This document shows positions 50,455 through 58,580 of a stretch of DNA of 64,000 nucleotides, piece after piece. Every line of letters starts with the position of its first letter. Position 1 is the stretch's first letter. The notes under the pieces are model-generated. The model made no database searches and was not told the origin of the DNA. It saw nothing but the letters and a program-made list of their open reading frames with translations. This DNA comes from Bradyrhizobium sp. SZCCT0153 (lineage in GTDB: Bacteria; Pseudomonadota; Alphaproteobacteria; Rhizobiales; Xanthobacteraceae), in the NCBI RefSeq assembly GCF_018129995.1, contig NZ_JAFCKS010000007.1, forward strand, positions 62,001-126,000. Direction: 5' to 3'. Both the position numbers and the translations under genes were made by a program.

Positions 50455-51699
50455 CTAGCATCGTGCCGCCGCCTCGTCCCCCACCATCGCCGGCTGCCGA
50501 TCCAGCGCCGCCGCGGGCGAGAGCCAAATGACCAGCGCCTGCACGCCGAACACGGCGGCGGCGAGATACAGGCACGCCTCCGCGCTCCAGATGCCGCCGA
50601 CGATCGCGCCCAGCGCAGAGCCGACCGGGCGCGCGCCGTAGCTCATGATGTTGATGGCGGAGACACGGCCGAGCAGGCGCGGCGGCGTTACCGACTGACG
50701 CAAGGTCGTGGTCGAGATCACCCACAGGATCGGCCCGACGCCGAGCAGGAAGAAGCTCAAGGCCGCGAGCCAGGGCGAGGGGACCAGCACGGTCAACGCC
50801 ATCACCACCGCGGCGACGAAGCCGGTGACGGGGCCGAGGCCGACAACCGTGCCGAAGGCGATGCGCTTCATCACGCGCGTTGCGAACAGCGCGCCGATCA
50901 CCATGCCGACCCCGTACATCGTCAGCACGGTGCCGATGCCGGTGGCGGTCAGGCCGAGATGGCGCACGGCGTAGGGCACGAACACGGCGATCTGCAGGAA
51001 CCAGCCGGTGTTGAAGATGAACTGGGTGATGAACACCGGCCGCAGCAGCGGATGGTGAAACACGAAGGCCGCGCCTTCGCGGATGTCCTGGAGCGGATGG
51101 CGCCGCGGCGCCGGCGTGCGGGTGGGCTCGTAGATGCCGGAGAGCAGCACCACGGCAATGGCGGAGAGGGCCGCGGCAAAGCCGAAGGCCGGGCTGGCGC
51201 CCCACCATCCCACCAGCGCGCCGCCGAGCGCAGGGCCGCTGGCAAAGGCGATGGTGCGCGCGAGCTCGATGCGCGCATTGGCTGCCGGCAACAGCTCTGC
51301 GCTCACCAGCGACGGCACCAGCGCCGGCGCGGCCACGCTGTAGACGACGGTGCCGCACACGGCTGCGAAGCCGAGCAGCGCCAGCAGCGGCAGATTGAGC
51401 GCGCCGAGCGCGAGCAGCAGCACGATAGAGGCGAGCGCAGCGGCCCGCAGCGCCTCGGCACCGGCCATCAGCGCGCGGCGGGAGATGCGGTCGGCGAGCA
51501 GGCCGGCCGGAATGGCTAAGAGGACGAAGGGCAAGGTCAAGGCGGTCTGGAGCAGGCCGGTCTGGCCTTCGGCCACCCCGAGCGTCAGCACGGCGACGAT
51601 CGGGGCTGCGGCCAGTGCGATCTGCTCGGCCGACTGCGCCGCGAGGTTGGACCAGGCAAGGCGGTTGAAGGTCGGCGGAAGGCGAGGCGGATTTGACAT
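50455..51699 (-). CDS. MFS transporter (EntS/MFS_3-like exporter)
   Basis: A 414-residue twelve-segment permease. It starts PPTFNRLAWSNLAAQSAEQI and has IPAGLLADRISRRALM in loop 2-3 and the MFS_3 pattern QDIREGAAFVFHHPLLRPVF before the second half, followed by RLLGRVSAINIMSYGARPVG. This group includes EntS and other exporters of siderophores or drugs; the substrate is unknown. The gene is divergent from mntH with a 167-bp gap that contains a Mur/Fur-type box, so shared metal control is possible but unproven. Confidence 0.85.
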   Translation of the reverse strand: MSNPPRLPPTFNRLAWSNLAAQSAEQIALAAAPIVAVLTLGVAEGQTGLLQTALTLPFVLLAIPAGLLADRISRRALMAGAEALRAAALASIVLLLALGALNLPLLALLGFAAVCGTVVYSVAAPALVPSLVSAELLPAANARIELARTIAFASGPALGGALVGWWGASPAFGFAAALSAIAVVLLSGIYEPTRTPAPRRHPLQDIREGAAFVFHHPLLRPVFITQFIFNTGWFLQIAVFVPYAVRHLGLTATGIGTVLTMYGVGMVIGALFATRVMKRIAFGTVVGLGPVTGFVAAVVMALTVLVPSPWLAALSFFLLGVGPILWVISTTTLRQSVTPPRLLGRVSAINIMSYGARPVGSALGAIVGGIWSAEACLYLAAAVFGVQALVIWLSPAAALDRQPAMVGDEAAARC

Positions 51700-51815
51700 G
51701 GCTCATTTCCTGCAAAGTCGGGTTGGCGCCAGTATCCGCTTCGGGAGGCCTTCAAACCCACCCGCTTCCCGACAGGACGGCGAACAAGGCCGTGTCGGGA
51801 ACCAAAAGGGCTAGA

Positions 51816-51840
51816 TGCAGTTGCAAATGAGTTGCAATAA
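51816..51840. promoter_or_regulatory. Putative Mur/Fur-family operator of mntH
   Basis: AGTTGCAAATGAGTTGCAATAA contains two TTGCAA half sites (51821-51826 and 51832-51837) in an interrupted palindrome. It is close to the Mn-responsive sequence (TGCAAATTAGTTGCAA type) bound by Mur, the Mn-sensing Fur protein of rhizobia. It lies 30-45 bases before the mntH start, where bound Mur-Mn would block transcription. That mntH is Mur/Fur-repressed in B. japonicum is established; the exact site is my reading. Confidence 0.75.
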
Positions 51841-51866
51841 GCCTCGACTTCGGTATTGTCCTCTCC

Positions 51867-53219
51867 ATGGATGCTCGCTCGCCCGATCTGACCCGAGACG
51901 CCGCCGGCTGGCGCAATGATGCGCCTGCCACCAAAAGCCTCGCCGAGGTGAATTCCACGGTTGCCCTCCCCAAGGCGGGAGTGTGGTGGCGGCGCATGCT
52001 CGCCTTCGTCGGCCCGGGCTACCTGGTCTCGGTCGGCTACATGGACCCCGGCAATTGGGCGACCGACCTCGCCGGAGGATCGAAGTTCGGCTACACGCTG
52101 CTCTCGGTCATACTGCTCTCGAACCTGATGGCGATCCTGCTCCAGTCGCTGGCGGCACGGCTCGGCATCGTCACCGACCGCGACCTCGCGCAGGCCTGCC
52201 GCGCGACCTATTCGCCGGCCGTGAACTTCATGCTGTGGCTCGCTTGCGAGGCGGCGATCATCGCCTGCGATCTCGCCGAGGTGATCGGCACCGCGATTGC
52301 GCTGAAACTGCTGTTCGGCATTCCCCTGATCGGCGGCGCACTGATCGCTGCGCTGGACGCTTTCCTGCTGCTCATCCTGATGAACCGCGGCTTCCGGTTC
52401 CTCGAAGCCTTCGTCATCGCGCTGCTCGTCGTGATCGCAGTGTGCTTCACGGTCCAGCTTGCCGCGGCAGCGCCGCCGGTTGCCGAGATGCTGAGGGGAT
52501 TCGTGCCGAAGACCGAGATCTTCACCAACCCGGAGATGCTCTACATCGCGATCGGCATCATCGGCGCGACCGTGATGCCGCACAATCTCTATCTGCACTC
52601 CTCGATCGTGCAGACGCGCGCCTATGAGCGCAACGACACCGGCCGGCGCGAGGCGATCAAATGGGCGACGACGGATTCGACCATCGCCCTGATGCTGGCG
52701 CTGTTCATCAATGCCGCGATCCTCGTGGTGGCCGCCGCGACGTTCCACACAAGCGGCCATTCGGATGTCGCCGAGATCGGCCAGGCGTTCGAGCTGCTCT
52801 CGCCCTTGCTGGGTCTGGGCATCGCCTCGACGCTGTTCGCGGTCGCGCTGCTCGCCTCGGGCCTCAACTCGACGGTGACTGCGACGCTCGCCGGCCAGAT
52901 CGTGATGGAAGGCTTTCTCGATTTGCGCCTGCCGAGCTGGGCGCGGCGTCTCCTGACGCGCGGCATCGCCATCGTTCCCGTGATCGTCGTGACGGCGATC
53001 TACGGCGAGCGCGGCACGGCCGATCTGCTGGTGTTCAGCCAGGTCGTGCTGTCGATGCAGCTGCCGTTCGCGGTCATCCCGCTGGTGCGCTTCGTCTCCG
53101 ATCGCCGCAAGATGGGCAAGTTCGCAATCCCCGCATGGGTCGCCGCCATCGCGTGGATCGTCGCGGGCGTAATCGTGGTTCTGAACGTGAAGCTGCTCGC
53201 GGATACGCTGTTCGGGTGA
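51867..53219 (+). CDS. mntH: Nramp family manganese importer MntH
   Basis: A 450-residue inner-membrane Mn2+/H+ symporter with eleven transmembrane segments. VGYMDPGNWATDLAGG is the Nramp TM1 metal-site motif (DPGN), and IIGATVMPHNLYLHSSIVQT is the TM6 motif with the coordinating Met and the conserved MPHN. A hydrophilic N-terminal leader of about 40 residues precedes TM1. In B. japonicum MntH is the main Mn2+ importer and is repressed by manganese through Mur; a matching operator lies upstream. Mn supports heme enzymes and superoxide dismutase here. Confidence 0.94.
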   Translation: MDARSPDLTRDAAGWRNDAPATKSLAEVNSTVALPKAGVWWRRMLAFVGPGYLVSVGYMDPGNWATDLAGGSKFGYTLLSVILLSNLMAILLQSLAARLGIVTDRDLAQACRATYSPAVNFMLWLACEAAIIACDLAEVIGTAIALKLLFGIPLIGGALIAALDAFLLLILMNRGFRFLEAFVIALLVVIAVCFTVQLAAAAPPVAEMLRGFVPKTEIFTNPEMLYIAIGIIGATVMPHNLYLHSSIVQTRAYERNDTGRREAIKWATTDSTIALMLALFINAAILVVAAATFHTSGHSDVAEIGQAFELLSPLLGLGIASTLFAVALLASGLNSTVTATLAGQIVMEGFLDLRLPSWARRLLTRGIAIVPVIVVTAIYGERGTADLLVFSQVVLSMQLPFAVIPLVRFVSDRRKMGKFAIPAWVAAIAWIVAGVIVVLNVKLLADTLFG

Positions 53220-53225
53220 GGGCGG

Positions 53226-54002
53226 CTAATCCTGCGGCTCGGAGGCCGCATCGCCCAGCGCGTCGATGCGCAGCCAGCCTGATGGCGCGAGGCGCTGCTG
53301 CGGCAGGAATCGGGCCTTGTAGTCCATCTTCTTGGAGCCTTCGATCCAGTAGCCGAGATAGACGTAGGGCAGCCCTTGCCGGCGGGCGCGGGCGATGTGG
53401 TCGAGGATCATGAAGGTGCCCATCGAGCGGCTGACCTGGCCCGGCTCGAAGAAGGAATAGACCATCGACAGGCCGTCGCTGAGCACATCGGTGAGCGCGA
53501 CCGCGATCAGCTCTTCGCCGCGGCCGGTGATGCCGCTGTCGGGGCCGCGCTTGCGGTACTCGATGATGCGGGTCTCGACATGGCTGTCTTCGACCATCAT
53601 GGCGTAGTCGAGCACTGTCATGTCCGCCATGCCGCCATGGCGGTGGCGGGAGTCGAGATAGGCGCGGAACACCGAATATTGCTCGGAGGTCGGCACCGCG
53701 CTGCGCTGCTCGCCGATGATGTCGGCGTTGCGGGCGATCACCTTGCGGAAGTTGCGGGAGGGCCGGAATTCGTTGGCGACGACCCGTACGGAGACGCAGG
53801 CGCGGCACTGGTCGCAGGCCGGCCGATAGGCGATCGATTGGCTGCGGCGGAACCCGCCATGGGTCAGGAGGTCGTTGAGATCACCGGCGCGCTCACCCAC
53901 GAGGTGCGTAAACACCTTGCGCTCGTGCCGGCCCGGCAGATAGGGGCAGGGGGAGGGCGCCGTGAGGTAAAATTGTGGGGTATCGCGCGAGTGCTGGGTC
54001 AA
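53226..54002 (-). CDS. bpt: Leucyl-transferase of the N-end rule (aspartate/glutamate leucyltransferase)
   Basis: A 258-residue ATE/Bpt protein that attaches Leu from Leu-tRNA to N-terminal Asp or Glu, marking proteins for ClpS/ClpAP. FYLTAPSPCPYLPGRHERKV and IAYRPACDQCRACVSVRV are the conserved Cys-containing N-terminal part. FRAYLDSRHRHGGMADM and YVYLGYWIEGSKKMDYKARF are the catalytic acyltransferase half. The start codon is TTG at 54002, chosen because it matches the family N-terminus; GGAGG lies 13 bases upstream. It is the last gene of the hemB-RDD-bpt series on this strand. Confidence 0.9.
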   Translation of the reverse strand: MTQHSRDTPQFYLTAPSPCPYLPGRHERKVFTHLVGERAGDLNDLLTHGGFRRSQSIAYRPACDQCRACVSVRVVANEFRPSRNFRKVIARNADIIGEQRSAVPTSEQYSVFRAYLDSRHRHGGMADMTVLDYAMMVEDSHVETRIIEYRKRGPDSGITGRGEELIAVALTDVLSDGLSMVYSFFEPGQVSRSMGTFMILDHIARARRQGLPYVYLGYWIEGSKKMDYKARFLPQQRLAPSGWLRIDALGDAASEPQD

Positions 54003-54133
54003 GGGACGTCGTGGGCCTCCAAATTGGGTACCAGCATCGCGCTACGAAAGCTCCCGGTCAATCGGTCTGCTAGGCAGGTCGGATCAGCCAGTTTAGCGGA
54101 TCCAGGTTGATAGGTTCTTGATCACCAGTTCCT

Positions 54134-54185
54134 CAGCAGGTGCTCTCAGGTGGTCTTCCCAGTAGGTCTTCTCAGTAAGTCCTGG
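54134..54185. repeat. Four imperfect tandem 13-bp repeats
   Basis: Consecutive units are CAGCAGGTGCTCT, CAGGTGGTCTTCC, CAGTAGGTCTTCT and CAGTAAGTCCTGG. The last unit and a half cover the C-terminal codons and stop of the RDD protein gene; the rest is in the gap before bpt. The unit is not a multiple of 3. It may be a slipped-strand array or a small operator cluster upstream of bpt. Confidence 0.7.
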
Positions 54186-54705
54186 CGCCCTGAGGCACCG
54201 GGGCGCGAACGGAATTGTTGATCACGACCGTTCCCAGCACGAAATCATGCAGCAGGCGACGGCGGCCGTTGAACAGGCCGACCAGCACCACGAAGGGCGA
54301 CAGGAACGACACCGTCACCCAGAACAGCACGGCGTGGGTGGCGCCGAGCACGAAATAGCCTGATGCGCCGTACCAGGTGCGCAGTTCCAGATCCATCACG
54401 CGCATGCCGATCGTCGCGGACGACGGACCGCCGATGCAGGCGCCGTAATAGACGATCGCCCAGATCACGGAGGCCGGCCAGGCCAGCCAGAACAGCGCCC
54501 AGCCGATGCCGAGCGTGATCACGCCGAACACCGCAATGAAGAGGTAGCCGAGGATCACCGGCACCGAGATCACGACCATGTCGATCAGGAAGGCGAACAC
54601 CCGCCGCGTAGCGACGCCGCGGAACAGTTCCGGGTGCAGATCGGGATCATAGGCGTGCGCCCCGCCGGCATTGCGCCAGGCATTGCCCGAGTCCGAATAC
54701 GACAT
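54172..54705 (-). CDS. RDD family membrane protein
   Basis: A 177-residue protein with about four hydrophobic segments. RRVFAFLIDMVVISVPVILG carries the Arg-Asp pattern that names the family, and SSATIGMRVMDLELRTWYG and RRRLLHDFVLGTVVINN are the other conserved parts. I chose ATG at 54705. RDD proteins are little known; some are Na+/H+ antiporters. It lies between hemB and bpt on the same strand, the usual order in Bradyrhizobium, so the three may share transcripts. Confidence 0.85.
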   Translation of the reverse strand: MSYSDSGNAWRNAGGAHAYDPDLHPELFRGVATRRVFAFLIDMVVISVPVILGYLFIAVFGVITLGIGWALFWLAWPASVIWAIVYYGACIGGPSSATIGMRVMDLELRTWYGASGYFVLGATHAVLFWVTVSFLSPFVVLVGLFNGRRRLLHDFVLGTVVINNSVRAPVPQGARTY

Positions 54706-54909
54706 GACCGTCCTCCCGAGGGAAACTCCCGTGGCAGGACATGGGAACAGGCCGTCCGCGTGCCAAGGGTGCGCCGACGTCAACAAGCCGAAATATTCCG
54801 GCGATTCGGGGGCGGGGAGGTGGTCGGGGGAGCGGCGAGTTATCGGCCCCGGTGTCGTCCTTGCTTTCGCCAGGACGAGGTTGGGGAGACAGGTGCGCCC
54901 ACCCTACAA

Positions 54910-55968
54910 TTACTGCGCCCGCAGCTTCTCCGCCGCCTTCGGCGCGAAATAGCTGAGCACGCCGTCGGCGCCCGCGCGCTTGAACGCCAGCAGGCTCTCC
55001 ATCATGGCGCGGTCGCCGTCGAGCCAGCCATTGTTCGCGGCGGCTGCGATCATCGCGTATTCGCCCGAGACCTGGTACGCGAAGGTCGGCATGGCAAAGG
55101 TGTCCTTCACGCGGCGGACCACGTCGAGATAGGGCATGCCGGGCTTCACCATTACCATGTCGGCGCCCTCGGAGATGTCGAGCTCGACCTCGCGGAGCGC
55201 TTCGTCGGTGTTGGCGCTGTCCATCTGGTAGGTGCGCTTGTCGCCGGTAAGCGTCTTGGCCGAGCCGATGGCGTCGCGGAACGGCCCGTAGAAGGCGGAG
55301 GCGTATTTTGCGGCGTAGGCCATGATCTGCACGTCGAGCAGCCCGGTGCGATCCAGGCCCTCGCGGATCGCGGCGACGCGGCCGTCCATCATGTCGGAGG
55401 GCGCGATGATGTCGCAGCCGGCTTCGGCCTGCACCAGGGCCTGACGCACCAGCACCGCGACCGTCTCGTCGTTCAAGATCTTGCCGTCGGAGATCAGGCC
55501 GTCATGGCCGTGACTGGTGAAGGGATCGAGCGCGACGTCGCACAGGATACCGATCTCCGGAAACTCCTTCTTGATCGCGCGCACCGCCTGGCAGACCAGA
55601 TTGTTCGGGTTGGTGGCCTCCGAGCCTTCCTCGTCGCGCAGGGACGGGTCGGTGTAGGGAAACAGCGCCAGGCAGGGGATGGTGAGCTTCATCGCGCGCT
55701 CGGCCTCGCGCACGGCCTGGTCGACGCTGAGGCGGTCGACGCCCGGCATCGAGGCGATCTGCTCGCGCTTGTTGTCGCCGTCGATCAAAAACAGCGGCCA
55801 GATCAGATCGTCGGTGGTGAGCACGTTCTCGCGCACCATGCGCCGGGCCCATTCGGCCTTGCGGTTGCGGCGCGGGCGGACGGTCAGATCGAGGGCAGGG
55901 GAGGCGCCAGCGCCATCCCCGCGCGAAACCTCGCGCAATTCGATCGGACGTCCGTATTTGATCGCCAT
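54910..55968 (-). CDS. hemB: Delta-aminolevulinic acid dehydratase (porphobilinogen synthase), Mg-type
   Basis: A 352-residue TIM-barrel enzyme joining two ALA molecules to porphobilinogen for heme. GPFRDAIGSAKTLTGDKRTY and MVMVKPGMPYLDVVRRVKD hold the Schiff-base lysines. The metal loop DVALDPFTSHGHDG has Ala146, Asp148 and Asp156 where Zn-type enzymes have three Cys, so the enzyme should not need zinc; Mg dependence is established for the B. japonicum enzyme. I chose ATG at 55968, with GGAGGAAG upstream. A repeat fragment follows the stop. It heads the group with the RDD protein and bpt. Confidence 0.95.
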   Translation of the reverse strand: MAIKYGRPIELREVSRGDGAGASPALDLTVRPRRNRKAEWARRMVRENVLTTDDLIWPLFLIDGDNKREQIASMPGVDRLSVDQAVREAERAMKLTIPCLALFPYTDPSLRDEEGSEATNPNNLVCQAVRAIKKEFPEIGILCDVALDPFTSHGHDGLISDGKILNDETVAVLVRQALVQAEAGCDIIAPSDMMDGRVAAIREGLDRTGLLDVQIMAYAAKYASAFYGPFRDAIGSAKTLTGDKRTYQMDSANTDEALREVELDISEGADMVMVKPGMPYLDVVRRVKDTFAMPTFAYQVSGEYAMIAAAANNGWLDGDRAMMESLLAFKRAGADGVLSYFAPKAAEKLRAQ

Positions 55969-56114
55969 CACTCTTCCTCCGGCTGGAATTATTCTTATAC
56001 CAGCTCGCATGGGTCCCGTCACCGCGGCTTGACCTGCCGCAAGGTAAAGACAAGGCGAAGGACCGGCCTGGGCAGCCGATTGATTTTGCAGGCCGAAGCA
56101 GCCAGAAGAGAGGC

Positions 56115-56618
56115 ATGTCCGAGATTTCCACCCGCGATGCGGCCCGCGACGGCGCCAATGCCAGGGATAACGCCCGAGACAACGCCAGAGACAACGCGAT
56201 GTCGGTGGCGGCGATCTCGTCGGAGCGCGCCGAGTCGGACGACAATGTCTGGACGCGCCGGCTCGTGCTGTTCCTGCGGGTGATGGCGCTGCTCTCGATC
56301 CTCAAAGGTCTCTATCACTGGGCGCAGGTCACCGGCTTCGTCGGCGGCGAGGACGAGGCGTTCGAGAACCAGTCGATGGCCTGGCAGGCCGCGACCGTCT
56401 ACTTCGCCGTAATCGAGCTCGTCGCCGCGGTCGGCCTGTGGCTCGCGACCCCCTGGGGCGCGGTGGTGTGGCTGACGACCGTAGTGTCGATGGCGGTGAT
56501 CGAGCTGATGTTCCCGGGCATCTACGGCGGCAGCCTGGTCGTGGTCGGTGTCGAAGCCTTCATGCTGGCCGCCTATCTCGCGCTCGCCTGGATGGCAGCA
56601 CGCGAACGGCCGCCGTAG
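56115..56618 (+). CDS. DUF6163-like membrane protein with N-terminal ARDN repeats
   Basis: A 167-residue protein with four predicted transmembrane segments (about 50-68, 90-112, 115-133 and 138-158). The N-terminal 45 residues are hydrophilic and contain a tandem run of 12-bp units encoding A-R-D-N (positions 15-27, preceded by a diverged copy). A second possible start, Met29, would remove the repeats, so they may be leader rather than protein. It lies divergent from hemB with a 146-bp gap. The family assignment is from memory; function is unknown. Confidence 0.65.
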   Translation: MSEISTRDAARDGANARDNARDNARDNAMSVAAISSERAESDDNVWTRRLVLFLRVMALLSILKGLYHWAQVTGFVGGEDEAFENQSMAWQAATVYFAVIELVAAVGLWLATPWGAVVWLTTVVSMAVIELMFPGIYGGSLVVVGVEAFMLAAYLALAWMAARERPP

Positions 56619-57094
56619 CTGGCAAACTCTCGTGCCCCGGACGCGACGGAGCGCGCCGCACTTGCGGCGTGATGCGTCGCAGAGCCGGGGTCCATCTCTC
56701 TACGATCCATGCTCTGGCTTCGCTGCGCTTGTCCATGACACGAGAATGGTGCGCTTGGTTGACCGCCGGTTGCCTAAAATTCGAGGTAACTTTTCGTTGA
56801 CTCCGTGCATTCCGCCACAGCTCTTACGCGGCCGTTTCGAAACGGGGCGGGGCTGTTCTGGAATGCGACAACGGGAGCGGACGGAGGGTGAACAGGACCT
56901 TGCGAAGGTCAACAGAGGGTTGCGAAAAGTGCTTGTGGCACAGGCTTAATCCGCAATTCACTGTCTTAAATTCATGATCTCTTTATTCTCTTATTTAAGC
57001 CGATCTTCAAACGAGCCCCTTAAGTTGCAGCTATCAGACGGAGCACAAGTTTCGTCGAATAAGTGTCGATAAAAACGACAACAGGGGAAGTGTC
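56619..57094. other. Non-coding region before ldtR, with a dispersed repeat
   Basis: The first 120 bases (about 56632-56750) carry CCCCGGACGCGACGGAGCGC, CTTGCGGCGTGATGCG and CAGAGCCGGGGTCCATCTCT, a dispersed sequence I recall from Bradyrhizobium intergenic DNA. After that no gene was seen. The last 130 bases are AT-rich (TTAAATTCATGATCTCTTTA) and probably contain the ldtR promoter; AACAGGGGAAGTGTC before 57095 is its ribosome-binding region. Confidence 0.5.
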
Positions 57095-57613
57095 ATGATG
57101 AAAGCCGTCGCAACTGCGGCAGATACCGCAGAGCGCGTCTCCGGCCAGCAGGGTTCGGTGCAGTCGCTCTATCTGGAAGCTTTGACTCTGGTGGAGCGGC
57201 TGCATCGCCGGCTCCTCGACGTCATCAAGGACGAATTCGATCGCCGCGGCCGCGCGGACATCAATTCGGTGCAGGCGCTGTTGCTCTACAACATCGGCGA
57301 CAAGGAGCTGACCGCGGGCGAGCTGCGCACGCGCGGTTATTATCTCGGCTCCAACGTCTCCTACAATTTGAAGAAGCTCGTCGAGCTCGGTTTCCTCGAT
57401 CATCAGCGCTCGCGCGTTGATCGCCGCTCGGTGCGCATCCGCCTGACGCCGCAGGGCCAGGAAGTTCGCCGCATCGTCGACTCCCTCTACCAGAAGCACG
57501 TCAAGACGGTGGAGCAGGTCGGCGGCATCTCGGGCGAGGAGTTCTCGACCCTCAACAAGTCGCTGCACCGCCTCGAGCGGTTCTGGACCGACCAGATCCT
57601 GTATCGTCTTTGA
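57095..57613 (+). CDS. ldtR: MarR family regulator LdtR
   Basis: A 172-residue winged-helix regulator. The MarR helix-turn-helix spans about residues 55-110 (INSVQALLLYNIGDKELTAG, then ELRTRGYYLGSNVSYNLKKL), with the wing DHQRSRVDRRSVRIRLTPQG. The match to LdtR of Sinorhizobium and Liberibacter, which controls an L,D-transpeptidase gene and osmotic stress genes, is strong. The target gene is not in this window. It is monocistronic by position, with a long AT-rich upstream region where it may bind. Confidence 0.88.
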   Translation: MMKAVATAADTAERVSGQQGSVQSLYLEALTLVERLHRRLLDVIKDEFDRRGRADINSVQALLLYNIGDKELTAGELRTRGYYLGSNVSYNLKKLVELGFLDHQRSRVDRRSVRIRLTPQGQEVRRIVDSLYQKHVKTVEQVGGISGEEFSTLNKSLHRLERFWTDQILYRL

Positions 57614-57815
57614 GATCTTTTCGACGGGACTTGGCCAAGCCGGCCCACAACAAGACCGGCAAGCCTCCCGAACGTGCCTGACTTCCCCAAGCGCGCCGGC
57701 CCGGCTTGTGCCCGGACCGGTGCGTTCTGTCATTTCGCGGTTGCGAAAAAATCTCCGGCCGCAGGGAACGAGTTCCCGGTTCGGTGCTTATCCCCTTCGG
57801 ATCGGAGGGCGGACG

Positions 57816-58052
57816 ATGCTGGTCGAGCGTGGCTTGGGGGTGATGAACGTGGAACTCGTGAGCGAGGCCTATGCTATCGCCGCGAACTATCTCCGCCGCT
57901 CCGGCGCGATCCCCGACAGCCTCGTCACCGACGAGCACCTGCTCGAGATCGTCATCAAGCTGCTCCAGCACGGTGAATTCAACAAGATCAGGCTGGCCAA
58001 CAAGGCCATCACGAGGTTCGAGGCGCAGTCCGAGGCCAAAGCGGTTGCCTGA
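57816..58052 (+). CDS. Small helical protein, unknown function
   Basis: A 78-residue protein with no signal peptide. MLVERGLGVMNVELVSEAYA begins it; the rest (AANYLRRSGAIPDSLVTDEH, LLEIVIKLLQHGEFNKIRLA) is helical with a clear hydrophobic pattern. GGAGGGCGGACG just before ATG 57816 is a good ribosome-binding site; ATG 57843 is the alternative. It precedes another small gene by 37 bp. I know of similar sequences in Bradyrhizobium only as hypothetical proteins. Confidence 0.65.
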   Translation: MLVERGLGVMNVELVSEAYAIAANYLRRSGAIPDSLVTDEHLLEIVIKLLQHGEFNKIRLANKAITRFEAQSEAKAVA

Positions 58053-58089
58053 TCACGAGTCCCAACATGTCCAAGAACCAGAGGGTGCC

Positions 58090-58311
58090 ATGGAAGCTGC
58101 CATCGACCGCATCATGCAGACCTACGATTTGCTCGCCAACCGCACGTCTGCGGCGAGCGCGGAGGCGCGGGCCAAGGTGACGAATTACCTCAACACCCTG
58201 ATGGAAGCCGGCGAGAAGGACACCCACAGGTTGACTGTGTTCGGTCTGACCTATCTGCGCGAGCTCGATGGCAGCGTCGACCCCGTGAAGGCGGGGTATA
58301 CCGGGCTGTGA
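58090..58311 (+). CDS. Small helical protein, unknown function
   Basis: A 73-residue soluble protein that starts MEAAIDRIMQTYDLLANRTS and ends DPVKAGYTGL. It is helical, Ala-rich and mildly acidic, with no Cys and no membrane segment. GAGGGTGCC precedes the ATG. It lies between the other small gene and glyA on the same strand. Both look like conserved small alphaproteobacterial proteins rather than chance frames because of the ribosome-binding sites and even codon use, but no function can be given. Confidence 0.68.
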   Translation: MEAAIDRIMQTYDLLANRTSAASAEARAKVTNYLNTLMEAGEKDTHRLTVFGLTYLRELDGSVDPVKAGYTGL

Positions 58312-58580
58312 CGGGACGCTGACCGCGGCCGGCGGGTCTGGCGCAGAGTTTGAGGCTCAAAGCGGCCCCATTAGGGATGCCCGCAGATCGGTGGCTCGCT
58401 GGAACCACGCAGTGCCGAAAACCTGCAATCCCCACCATATCTTGCATAAATATCAGGCCCGACCCGCAACTACTTGGCCGGGGGCGGGCAATGTGGTAGA
58501 TCGCGCTCGCCGCTTCCGACCGCCACACCAGACCCGCCCGTAGCCCGCCAAAAGGCTGCGGCGGTGGAGATATTCGCAAG

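Noticed and set aside
58312..58580. Possible glycine riboswitch before glyA
   Set aside because: The gap lacks the paired glycine aptamer core and shows only generic GC-rich sequence.
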